A stretch of DNA of 64,000 bases, from NCBI GenBank assembly GCA_003116995.1, contig BDSL01000037.1, forward strand, positions 620,001 through 684,000, written 5' to 3'. The translations under genes and the position numbers were made by a program. Source of the DNA: Yamagishiella unicocca (Eukaryota > Chlorophyta > Chlorophyceae > Chlamydomonadales > Volvocaceae). Below the pieces are notes generated by a model that was not told where the DNA came from, did no database searches, and saw only the letters and a list, made by a program, of their open reading frames with translations. This document shows, piece by piece, positions 1 through 11,400 of this stretch; position 1 is the first letter of the stretch, and every line of letters begins with the position of its first letter.

Positions 1-1221
1 GCATATGGATAATTATGAAGTGTATAGATACGACGGGCACGTTTCGTGGTGGACGTAACACAGGGAGTCACTTGACTGTGTTGTACGATAGGCGAGCCCG
101 TCGGTCGTCGTAAGCTCGTAACCAAACAAACATCAACACAGCCACAATGGGCGGGTTATTGTCAGGACCTATCATGTTACCTTGGAATGCATTCCACCTC
201 GATGATACGGCTTGCGCGTGCGAATCAGACCTTTCCTATTGCCGTAGTTGCTAACTTGCGCCCCACACTCTTCGCTGCTCCTTTCTTATGGTATTCCGCC
301 CTGAGGGCTCGCAAAATTCTGAGTCCAATTAGGACGAAAACGAATGCATGGATCAATGGTTGGGCAACCAGTCGTGTTGACCGACTGGTGCTGACAAGAT
401 AGGATTTTCGCAAGTCATATGGCGCTTCTTAAGTTCTCGTCACTAGGCGTATTAGGTTACGGCGGGCCGCGCAGCTAGAACTTCTCGCCTGGGAAAACCC
501 TGGACATGGGTTTCAACCCATACAAGCGAGTTCAATGCCGGCGAGGTTGAACAGGTTCACATACAGACATTTGCAACATGTGCTTAACTAGGTAGGTAGG
601 ATACCTCATTCATCCAAGGCCCACCAACATACTAAGCAAAACAGTTCCTACCAAATGCAAAACTCCCTACTGGCAGCTGTTGGGCAAGTGCGTGCGTGGA
701 TGGTGGTGGTGTGGGGCCGTCCACGGTCCCCGCTGTTAGCGAGGCTGTCGCGGCGGCCACACCTCCCTCGCCAGCCCACGCCGCGGTGCTCCGGTGCTCA
801 TACGCGGCCGGGCTGCTGCCCCATTCTACCCATGCCGGCTGCCCTGCATCACCTCCCCCACTTGGGTCCATAAGCTGCTAGTGGGCGTAGGGGACGCACC
901 CTGTCTGGCGCGGCATTCAGCAGCTGTACACACCTCCCCCACTGCACATCGGTGTTGGCCGTATCAGAGGGGCATACAAACAATGGTATCCCAGGCGGCA
1001 ACCTGCTGCTGCGGAATGCAGCCCGCGTCAGTTGGGGGTCCCACATATCACTTCCCTAACATGTGCCATTTCGTAAGTTCGCCGCTGTGTAGCCGGATTG
1101 CTCGGAACCAACATGCTGGGGCTGTCATCGCCGTGTTGTCCCGCACACCTGGCAGGGCCACCAGTCGCTAGCAGCGGCCCCGTGCTCATCCGCAGCTACC
1201 GGTAGCAGCGTACGTGCGCCT
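1..1221. other. Region without a supported gene
   Basis: No reading frame here has family motifs or credible splice structure. The short open frames near 187-413 and 632-1171 have no recognisable content and overlap on both strands. The right part should contain the 3'UTR of the lipase gene, which ends at 1222 on the minus strand, but I found no TGTAA signal on that strand. Base composition is more even than in the gene bodies. Confidence 0.5.
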
Positions 1222-4200
1222 CTAAGAAGCAGTGGCGGGGCTGGCCGGGCGGTACTGGTTCAGGAAGTCCAGGACGAGGGGGTACATGCGGTCCGCTGCG
1301 TCCTGCCCCACACCTGCATGCGTGTTGGACCCGGCGCACACAACGAGTGGAGGTGCCGGGAGGCAGCTCTGATGCACGGGGCTTCGCACAGAGTAGGAAT
1401 GAAGCGACCAACAGGTGGCTGCTGCTCTGTGTGCCTATGGCCTGTCGATTTGGTGTTCTGGGGGTGTGCCTTTGTTCCGGTGCACATCGGTCTTTGTCTC
1501 CTCCGTCTTTCTCAGTGTCAGGCGATGTGCCCGATGGTTCTACCTCTTGGTCTGGAACCCACTGTAACCGTTACAACAATAACAGGTGGGCCCCGCGGTA
1601 CAGGCGGCAGTGGCGTGTGGGCCCCGCGGTACAGGCGGCAGTGGCGGGTGGGCCCCGCGGTACAGGCGGCAGTGGCGGGTGGGCCCCGCGGTACAGGCGG
1701 CAGTGGCGGGTGGGCCCCACGGTACAGGCGGCAGTGGCGGGTGGGCACCTTGGTGGCATGCGGTAAAGGACGGACGAAAACACGACGCAACCATAGCCGA
1801 CGCCGTCCTGGCTGTCCTGTGGGCAGGGACGTAGCATATGCAGGCAGGCATGTAGGCAGGCAGGTGGTACCCTTACCGAAGTCGAGGTGGCCGTAGTCGG
1901 GCTCGTCGTGGTGCAGCCGGACCGCCCCGCCGGGTCGCAGCACGCCCAGCAGCAGGCCCACGTCCCGGGGGTCGGCCAGGGCGTCGTGGCCGCCCGTGAA
2001 GAGCGCAAGCGGGGTGGTGATGGCGTGGAGCGGGTAGGCGGGCGGCGATGACGTGTTATAGGCCTCCTGGTTGCAAGCGTGTTGCCCGCCAGCCCGCACG
2101 CCATGCGCACCTGCGAGGGTCGGTCGTGAGAGCCCCCGACTGCGTGGCTGCATCTGTCGACATCAGCAGTGCAGGGCACCGCCGCAGAGTGCGCGCTCTC
2201 CTGTCCCCCCTACCTGACTTGCTGCAATCAATACCGTAGTCATAGTACGACAGACGCATGGAATCTGTGGAGCGGACCACCTGAGAGGCAGAAGCGCGGA
2301 ACAGGATGGAAGAATGGAAAGGGGCAGGGTAGGTGGCATGTAAGCGGCGGGTGTTGGTTGGTGTTGACTGGGTCGTGACCCACGGGCCTCCCGCAGCGGC
2401 GGGATACATCTGTCTCCGCGCCTGCCCCACCTGCCCCCCACCTGGCCCCCGCCTGCCCCCACCTGCCCCCACCTGCCCCCAGTGCGCCATGTTCTGGACG
2501 CTCGTCCCGCTGGGCAGGAAGCGCATGATGTTCGGCAGCAGCCCCGGCTCCAGGTTGCCGCGCGGGTTAGAGCCGCACAGCAGGAACAGGTAGCTGGCGC
2601 AGGGCCAGGGGTAGCGGCCGCAGAAGGTAGCGGCCATCTCAGCAGCCTGAGGCACGTGGGCGGCGTACTCGTGCAGCCCCAGCCGGTGAAAGAGCTGCGG
2701 GGGGCTCGGGGAAGGGCAGGCAGGCGTGTGTGTGTGTGTATAAGCTATGCAGCCGCTAAGCTGTGCAGCCGCTAAGCTATGCAGCCGCTAAGCTATGCAG
2801 CCGCTAGGCTATGCAGCCGCTAGGCTATGCAGCCGCTAGGCTATGCAGCCGCTAAGCTATGCAGCCGCTGCAGAAAATCGAGGTGCGGGCGTCCAGGCGT
2901 GCCGCACTGCTGCAGGCCCCGTCATGTGGGAGAGAAAGTCCCTTTCTGAAGACGCTACAACTGCACATGTGCTGTCGCTCAGGCGCACCAACCATCTGAC
3001 CGGGGTGTCGGGCGCAGCAACCCGAGTGGGGCAGCACACGAGTGGGGCTGGATCGCATGTTGCCCGAGCCCACCCGCCCGCCCGCACCCACCTGCTCCAG
3101 GCGCCAGGTGGCCATGAGCCTGAAGAGCGGGCTGGTCATGTGGCTCACGAAGGCGACCGGAGCTAGTAGGACAGCAGCCGCCAGGCGGCGAGTGACACGG
3201 GGCTGCGAGGCCAGAGCGGCCAGGCCGATGGTGGTACCCTGTGGTGGGGGTGGCGGTGGAGGCGCTGGAGGTGGTGGTGTGACCGCATGAGTGGTGTGGA
3301 GTCAAACGTTCAATGGAGGGGCCCGAGCTACCCATCGTCCAAGACGATCTAAGATTGGGAGTGCAAGGGGGAGGGGTGAGTCAGCAAGTGACCTCATCGC
3401 GCCCGCCGGTCCTAAGTAGGCCTACTCTATCACGGAATTAGGGTATCGGACTGCCCAGCGGCTGCCATCATTCATCCAGCGTCCTTGCCTGGGAGTATCC
3501 CACAAAGAGCATCTCCTCCCGGCCAGTCGCGGCCACAACAAAGTCCATTGCTGCAGGGAGGTCCAGGGAGACGTGCTCGTCCCAACTGAACGCCCAAAAC
3601 GCAGCAACGTCTTCAGGCGCACTGGCGTTCAGCCGCGTGTGGTTGCGGGAAAAGCGGTTACCGCGGATGTTGGTTAGCCAGACGTCGTAACCTGTGACGG
3701 GGTGCAGGGCCCACGAACGAACAAACAACCGAACTTCGGAAACAGCAGCGGCCCCCATGCTTAGACCCCCAAGCCAGGAAAAAAACACAACGGTAACACA
3801 ACGAAGGCATCCACGACCACGCAGAGAGCACGCGGATTCGGCGCATTGGTGTGAGGAAGCGCACTGCCTGCCAACATGCTCGCCTCACCTCAAGCCGATG
3901 TTGCAGCAAAGACGTGTGATGCCATACATTGCACACGTATTTGCTGGAACATCGGCGAGGGGAACGCCGGCATGTGCGCCACACGCACTCATCACTGCAC
4001 AAGCCGGCTACAGTCCCTGCGCAAGCCTATGCGGGCAGCAGACGAGTAATTAATTGCAACGGGGCGGGAAGGTGTGGCTGCACGGGCAATCACTCCTAGG
4101 ATGGGTCAGGGGGGTGCCTGCCTGCGTCCGCCAGGATGAAGGCCAGGCTGCGACCCGGACCCATCACCACGAAGTCCACGGAGCTGCCCATCAGCGGGTG

Positions 4201-4874
4201 GTGCATGAACACGACTGGGCGTGAGTCCTTGGGGCTGGAAGGTCGTGCGGCGCCTTCAGATTGCAGGGTTTCGGAGGCAGTGGGAGCTGCGGAGGATGCG
4301 GCCTGTCCACCGGCGCCACCGGCACTTGTCGCCGCGTTTGCTGAGGAGCTGAGGGGCCCGTTCCTAGGCCCCAGCCTGAACATCCTCAATATGTATCCGT
4401 CTGCTGTCTCCACGAAGTGCTCCTCCAGAGGGTACCCATAGGGCTGCACCAGCGCTGCCGGGAGATGACGTTCGCAAATCGCGGCGTGCGGGACATATCT
4501 TAGGCTGCAGGCGAGGTCAGATAAAACTAATTTGCAATAACAATGATTTCGCGTTGATTATCTCTGGAATTGACCAGGTTTCGACCCTGCGTCTTAGAAT
4601 GTCAACGTCTCGGCCGCGGGCTGCGTTTGGCAAGCTGGCCCTGCTGGCCGCGATGTGAAATAATGGGCTTTGAGCGATGCTGGGCAAGCTAGGTTGGTCA
4701 GCATCACTTACCGGCCATTACATCGAATAGGGTGTCCTCACGCGTGTCAGCGTTACGGTCTGGCGGGCCTGACAAATCGAGTCGGCCGAAGTGCCGGCCC
4801 AATAGCACGAGGCCGTTCGCACCGAGCGCGGCCATGGCTATAAAATAACAGCTGTACTTGTAAAAGGCTCTCAT
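1222..4874 (-). CDS. Acid-lipase-family alpha/beta hydrolase (spliced)
   Basis: This probably hydrolyses acyl esters (lysosomal/gastric acid lipase family). Exon 1 (4874 to about 4711) encodes a short N-terminal hydrophobic segment after MRAFYKYS, a likely signal anchor. The next exon carries QPYGYPLEEHFVETADGYILRMFRL, the typical family N-terminus, and VVFMHHPLMGSS, the oxyanion-region block. The nucleophile elbow GYSQGTT is split by an intron near 3490/3232. The Asp (GGHDALADPRDV) and His (DYGHLDFG) of the triad lie near 2000-1880. A last exon, DAADRMYPLVLDFLNQYRPASPATAS, ends in TAG. The block QNMAHWGQVVRS is also typical. The triad is complete, so the enzyme should be active. Two introns appear to use GC donors, after LADAG and after GYSQ. 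The start at 4874 is inferred; an upstream in-frame ATG at 5036 would add a polar stretch before the hydrophobic segment. Confidence 0.85.
1425..1584 (+). repeat. Interspersed repeat, family D, copy 1
   Basis: This stretch is highly similar to 57100-57275 (inverted) and partly to 22190-22262. The shared part includes a CAGTGTCAGGCGATG core, a TCTGGAACCCACTGTAACG block and an AC-rich end (GTTACAAC). It lies in the last intron of the lipase gene. The common end and dispersed locations suggest the 3' end of a retroelement, but no coding domain remains, so the class is unknown. Confidence 0.6.
1586..1750 (+). repeat. 31-bp minisatellite in a lipase intron
   Basis: About five tandem copies of a 31-bp unit beginning GTGGGCCCCGCGGTACAGG, with one or two substitutions. 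It directly follows the AC-rich end of the family D repeat. Confidence 0.9.
2743..2872 (+). repeat. 16-bp minisatellite (GCTAAGCTATGCAGCC)
   Basis: About eight tandem 16-bp units with A/G variation (CTAAGC/CTAGGC) in a lipase intron. Confidence 0.85.
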
Positions 4875-5126
4875 TTTCTGCTGCGCGCACGCAGTCGGTC
4901 CTCCCCGGTTTTGCCGCCTGCCGCGCTCCGTGCGTCGCCGTTCCTCGCTGTCACCGCTGTGCGCCGCACCCTCGGCTCCACCGGGGTCACTAGTGTTTAA
5001 CACGACAGCAAATGACGATAAATATACTAACTTCAATCATAATTCACTGACATTGATATTGCGTGGCGCTTGGGACGAGCTTACCAGCCAGGACGAGCAG
5101 ATCAAGCGGCCATGGAATTCAAGAGC

Positions 5127-5131
5127 TTACA
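5127..5131 (-). terminator. TGTAA poly(A) signal, OPR gene
   Basis: The sequence reads TGTAA on the minus strand, 340 nt past the OPR stop codon. TGTAA is the usual poly(A) signal in Chlamydomonas-type algae. Confidence 0.5.
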
Positions 5132-5150
5132 CAACAGAGTATGGCGCCAG

Positions 5151-5226
5151 CACAGCATTCCTCTGGGAGCAATAGCCGGCAATAAAACCACAGCATTCCT
5201 CTGGGAGCAATAGCCGGCAATAAAAC
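5151..5226. repeat. Perfect 38-bp direct duplication
   Basis: Two identical adjacent 38-bp units (5151-5188 and 5189-5226) start CACAGCATTCCTCTGGG and end AATAAAAC. They lie between the OPR 3' end and the lipase 5' end. Their identity suggests a recent event. Confidence 0.9.
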
Positions 5227-5470
5227 TTTCGGTTCAGATCGCTCTATCGTCCTCACGCCCCGACGGCCCCTACCCGCCCCCGCCTCCTGACGCGGCATCT
5301 GCCGCCTCACGCGGGAACCCCTAAAACTCCAATCCATGCCTTTAACCCCGCTCTCTCCTCTGCTTGAGCTTCTCTGCTTTTGCTCCTCTGCTTCTACTCC
5401 TCTGTTTCTACTCCTCTGTTTCTACTCCTCTGCTTCTGCCCCCTCCTCATCCTCCCCCCCACCACCTCCC

Positions 5471-8400
5471 TCACTCCGCCCAGGGGTCCACGCCCACCAG
5501 CACCGACGTTCGGGCCTGCCGCGCCTCCGACTGCTTCCGCGCCTCCACCGCCATGAGGGGCGCCAGCGCCGCCAGGTGGCTGTAGCACTGCGCCACCGCG
5601 TCCTTGTCCTCGGGCAGCAGCTGCACGCCGGCCCGGGCGGTGGCTCGCGAGTGCGCGGCCAGAAAGTCGCGGCCGGGGTAGAAGTGGAGCCGCGCCAGTG
5701 CGGTAGCCAGCTGCGGCAGGGGCGGGTCGGGGTTTTAAGGGTTTTAAGGTTTGGTATTGCTGCAGGAGCAGCTGTGCTGTTGGTCGACGGGCCAAGTGCG
5801 GCAGGCGGTTTGCTCAGTGGGGGCCCCCGCTGCAGCGCCCCTGGCCCCCTGCCCCCGACTCTGCCTCCCGACTCTGCCCCCGACTCTGCCCCCGACTCTA
5901 CCCTCCCCCCTTTCACACACACCCCCGCCGCTCACTCTCGCCAGCTCCGGCCCCGTCATCACATCCAGCAGCTCGCGACACAGGTCCGTGAGCTGCTTGA
6001 CCGCGGACCACAACTCGTACGGCAGCAGCGGCGGGGCCGGCGGCTCGGCGGCCGCCGCCTGGCTCCCGCCGCCGGCCGTGCCGGCGCCAGGTGGCGGCTC
6101 CCCCCGGTGCTCCTCCTCCTCCCCCTGCTGCGGCTGCTTCTTCGTCGCCGGTGTCGTCGCGGTACGAGGTGGCGGCAGCGCGCCCCTCGGTGCGTCCATC
6201 TGCACGATGCCCCGCAGGCTGCACACCGCCACCACCAGCGCGGAGGCGGCGGCGGCGCGCTGCTGCTGCCGCAGCTGGTGCTGGTGCTGGGCGGCGGTGG
6301 GGGGCGGCGGGGAGCCGGAGGGGGCGGGGGGGCTGGCGGCGGGCAGTGCCGGCACCGATACGGCGTGGGTCGCCGGACTGGCTGCTGCGCTTCTGGCCGC
6401 CGCCTCTACCAGCAGCTCCAAGGCTCGCACCAGCCAGCGCCGCTGCAGCTTTACGCCCAATGATGCCATCGAATGGAGCACCTGGGGGACCCGGGTGCGG
6501 ATCCAGGGAGGGGCGGGAGGCGGAGAGGAGGGGCAACATGCGGGCAGGTGAGTGCGGTAGGGGCGGAGGGTGCTTGACAAGGCGTCTGGGGGCAGGGCGC
6601 TGCTAAATCTGCGGCTGCTGCTGGCACGTGATAGTACGGCGCAGCTGCACGTGAAGTACGACAAAGCCTCACGTGATGGTACAGCGCAACGGCACGTGAT
6701 GGTACGGCCCAGCGGCACAGAGAGTGCAGCGAGGGGCGGGGGGAGGGGAGGGTAGCTTGCGGGGGCTCTCACCCTCACCCTAACTCTCACCCTCACCCTC
6801 ACCGTGGCCAGGCCTCGGGGCCCGAACTTGGGCAACAGCCCGTCCATGTATGCGTGGAGCGCCTCCAGGTAGGACCGGGGGGGCCGCAGCTGCCAGCCGG
6901 CGAACACCTGGGGCGGGAGGGGGAGGCGTGAGAGAAGACCCGTGGGTCGCCGTGGGGCGGGAAGGAGAGGTGAGTTGGCCGGCATGGGGGGGCCGAGGGG
7001 CGGCAGGGGGGGCTCAGCAGGGCTTCGATGCAGTGACGTGTACCTGCCGTACCCTGGGCGGCCTGGCGCACTGCTTCAGTGAGGTACGGCAGTGTTGCGT
7101 CCCGCGGGAGGGGGGCCCCCTCGGGAGCAGGGGCGGGTGTGTGGTGAGGTGACGAGCCACGAACCCATCCGGCTGCGGATGGGCTGGCAGTTGGGGGTTG
7201 CCGACAAACCACCTGCAACCGCCTGCCGTACCTGGTACGTGGCGGTGACGTGCGAGGGTGCGTAGTGGCGCAGCTGGGCGCGGGAGGCCTGCGGGGCGGA
7301 GGGGGCAGGAGGGGGGCGGAGGGGGCAGGAGGGGGTGGCGTGAAACCGGTGACACGAAAAACGACAAGATAGTGGGCGCAGGGGGGCGGAGGGGGCAGCA
7401 GGGGGGCGGAGGGGGCAGCAGGGGGGCGGAGGGGGCAGCAGGGGGCGGAGGGGGCAGCAGGGGGCCGGAGGGGGCAGCAGGGGGCGGGGGGGCAGCAGGG
7501 GGGCGGGGGGGGCAGCAGGGGGGCGGAGGGGGTGGCATTAAAAACGGTTACGGGACGGGACAGGATAGTTGGCGCATGGTCGTCGGACACCTATTTTGTG
7601 GGCGCATGCTGGAGCACTGGGACTGACTACTGGCAAACGGAGGGGGGGACAGTTGGGGGCCGGAGGGGCAGGTACGGTGTTGAGGCGAGTGCGGCTGCTG
7701 CGGTGGGGTCGTGTGGTGAGGCGAGGGGGAGGGGGAAGAGATAAAGCAGGGCCTCAGCCACCTCTCCAGCCCCAAACTCTTGCCCCCCCAGGACCTGCCT
7801 TAAGGAACGTGACGAGCCAGGCCTGAGGCGGCACGTAGCGCAGCTGGCTTATGGACAGCAGCACCTGGGTCAGGTGGGTGGCGCTGAGGAGGGGCAGCTT
7901 GGGCTGCGGGGGGGGGGAGGGTGGAGGGATGCGACTAGGCGCCTCAGCGGGTCACACGAGATGCCACATCAGCGAGCAGTGTAGCGCGACATGCCATCCG
8001 CCCCTCGTGGCATCACCCCTCGTGTGTCGGACCACGGGGTGTCGTCTGCCATCCCCGCCCCCTGCCATCCCCCCCCTGCCATCCCCCCTTGCCATCCCCC
8101 CCCCGCTGCCGCCCCACCAGCAGGCACGACACCACTCGCTCCATGAACGCCTGGTTGGGCCGGTGGCCCGACTCCGCCAGCGCCAGCAGCAGCCGCAGCA
8201 GGTGCACCCGGCGGAGGGAGCGCAGGTGGGGCTGCAGCCGCTCGAGGCAGACCTGGCGGGGGGGGGGGGCAGGTGGGGGGCAGGTGGGGGGCAGGTGGGG
8301 GACAGGTGGGGGGCAGGTGGGGGACAGGTGGGGGACAGGTGGGAGGCGGGTGGGGGGCAGGTGGGGGACAGGTGGGGGCCCAGGTGGGGGGGTTAGTCGC

Positions 8401-11400
8401 GGTGGTCGAGGGCGACAACGAGCCACGCAAGAGAGAAGTGGCTCCCCGAGCACCTGCACCTCCACCAGCCCCTCTCCTCCTCCCTTCCTCCCCCCCCTTC
8501 CACCCACCCCTTCCCCCTCCCCCCTTCCACCTCTCCCTTCCTTCCCCTCCCCGCCTACCTCGATGCCCGCCTCTGAGGGCGCTGTCCCCGTGCGCACCGC
8601 CCACAGCAGCAGCGACGCCACGTCACCCGGGGAGTTGCCAACCACCTGCAACTGCTGCGACTGCAGCGACCAGCCCGACGAGGCGGACAGACCCACCACA
8701 CCCACGTCAGCAGCATCACCGACCAGCCCCGCGTCAGTGCCGTACAGGTCGCCGTCGTCGTCGATGCTGCCGCCGCCACCGCCGCCGCCGCCAGAAGTCT
8801 GGTTGCTGTTGTTGTGGTGGTTGACGGTTGCTACTCCCGCCGTGGCCGCCACTGCCGCCGCGCACGCCGCCCGCCAGTCCGGGTCTGGTTGGAAGCTGAG
8901 GCGGTGCAGCGACCACAGCACCTGGCTCAGCTGGCCGGCGGAGGCGGAGTGCAGGCGGCGGTCGCGGTGGAGGTGGTGGGTGAGGGAGTGGAGCCACAGG
9001 TCGCCTGGGGGGGGGGGGCGGGGAGGGGAGGGTTGTAAAAACCGGGGAGGGGAAGGGGTTCGAGGGAGACCCGTGGATGCCCGAAAAAAAAGATCGTTTA
9101 GAACAGAAGTTTTGAGATGCATGCTGGAGAACTGGGTTGGGGATACGAAAGCCGAAGGTCGTAATATGACCTTTGGCGGCTAAGCTATAGCGGCTACGGC
9201 GAGACGAAAGGAAGCGAGGACCCCGCGCGACGCACGGAAACGCACGGGGAGGGGGGGGGGGTTGCGACCCAAGGGTCAGGACGCCGTGTTGGCTGCTACG
9301 GTGCGGCGAGAGGCGATGTGAGCTGTGGGGGCGGGCACAAGTCGGCGGCATGAGTTGGGGTTTGGGGTTGACGCGGGTGGAGAAGGGGTTGGCCGGGGTG
9401 GCGAAGGGGTTGGCCGGGGTGGCGAAGAGTGATGACGGATGCGGAGGGTGCATTCAGGGCCTGCCATCAAGTTCCCCTCCCCACCAGCCTTCCCGAACAC
9501 ACCCGCCACACCCCCCCCCCGCATCCCCCACCCTCCCGCACCCCCCCCCGCACCCCCCCCGCACCCCCCCCCCCCGCACCCACCCGGGCAGTACCCCAGC
9601 CGTGCTAGGCACCACACGTACGCCGCCAGGTGCCCGGGGGTCGCCGCATACATCTTGCTGCGAGACACGGACGCGAAGTGGTCCAGCCACTCGGGGCTGG
9701 GCTTCAGCCGCAGAGGCGGGATGCTGGAGGCCAGGCGGGCCAGCTGCACCGGGGTGGCTAGGAACAGGTCGGGCCTGGGGGGGAGGGGGAGGCGGAGGTG
9801 CGGGTGCGGCAGGTGGATCTGAAACCCACGTTGGCGCGGCACGGCTGCAGCTCTACCGGAGCTAGGCGGGTGGGGGCCACCGAAGGCGGGTGGGGGCCAC
9901 CGAAACGTTTTCGCTGCGAAAAAGAACCGGCAGTGTTCTGGCGATAACGCCTACACGCCGCCACTAACGCCGCTGCTGCCAGGCCTCTCTGGCCCCAAGG
10001 CTCTCCGACCTCGACCCCAAGCCTCCCCCCCCACCCACATCATACACCCTTCCCGCCACCCCGTTCCCCCAAGCCCCCCCCCCGTTCCTCGACTGCCCCC
10101 GCGCCCCCCCCCCACCCCCTGCTACACCTCGCCCCGCCTCCGCCCCCATTCCGCCCCCCATACCCCCCCCTTCTTCCGGCCCCCCGGCCGCACCTTGCCG
10201 CCTCCAGCACCTCGTGCAGCGCCCTGCAGTCCTCCGGCGCGGGCCTCAGCCCCACACGAGCCAGCGTCACCAACACCGTGCCGGCGGACCTAGCGCGGTG
10301 CTCAGGTCCGCCCCCGCCCCCGCCCCTCCCGCTGCCCCCGCCGCTGGTCGCCCTCATCCTCGCCGCAATGTGCTGCAGCATGCGACGCATTAGCTTCAGC
10401 GAGCTGCGCTGCACGCGAGCAGAGCCCTCCGCACCGCCGCCACTGCCCTCGCCCTCCGCCTCCGCCACCGCGGCCGCGACCTGAGGCGGCGCCGCGGCCG
10501 CCGCTCCGGCCGCTGCATCCCCCATCGGCGGCAGCCCCACGCGTATCGCCCCAGGCGGCGGAGGGAAGGCCGCAGACGCAGCCGCCAGGCCGCCGGCTGA
10601 CACTGGCTGCTGCTGGTGCTGTACGGCGGACAGGTCCTCGACCCAGCCCAAATCCCCGGCAGCTCCCAACCCGCCGTCCCCGCCCCCGGGCCCCCCCAGC
10701 CTGCCCTCCTCCTCTCGGGCAGCAGCCGACTCCGGCTCAGCGGCCGGCTCCCCGCTCCCGCCGCTGAGGCCGCTGCCAACGCCATTATTAAGGCTGCTGG
10801 TACCGCTGCTGGTGCTGGTGGTGCCGCTGGTGGTGCTGGTGGTGCCGCTGCTGGTGCTGCTGGTGCCGCTGCTGGTGCTGCTAGCGCCGGCACGCTGGGT
10901 CGCCCCCTGCTGTACCGCAGCCGTAGCGGCAGCAGCCACCTCCCCGGCCCCGGCCCCCTCCCGCGCTCCGTCCAGCTTCCAGCGGCCCAGCCGGGAGGAG
11001 TGGGGGCCGGGGTGGCTGTGCGGGTGCTGCTGCGCGAGCCGGAGGCGCTGTGTGGCCGCCGCCAGTCCGGCCAGGCGGCTGAGGGCCACTGCGGCGGTGG
11101 CGGCGGACATGTCGGGCAGGTGGCGCTCGCACACGGCGCGGACCTGGACCAGCGTGTTGGCGGCCAGGACCAGCTGGAGGGGTTTGATAAGAGACAGCAG
11201 CGGCAGCAGAGGGGAGGGGGCGGGTGAGGGCGGTGAGGGCGGTGAGGCGGGGAATGCTGGGGCGTGAGGCCGCAGTCGCCCCTCCCTCCCCCCGCAGTGC
11301 TATCAGCTCCAGGCACACCTCGTGTTAGAGGCACAGCAGCCACCCCCACGTAGCTGACGGCCGCAGCCAGGTGCAGGCCCCCTCTCTGCCTGCCCTCCTG

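Noticed and set aside
187..413. Short overlapping frames at the left end
   Set aside because: Both strands are open over the same bases and neither has recognisable content.
9059..9200. Family A as a classic introner element forming a whole intron
   Set aside because: Copies lie inside longer introns and do not carry the splice sites themselves.
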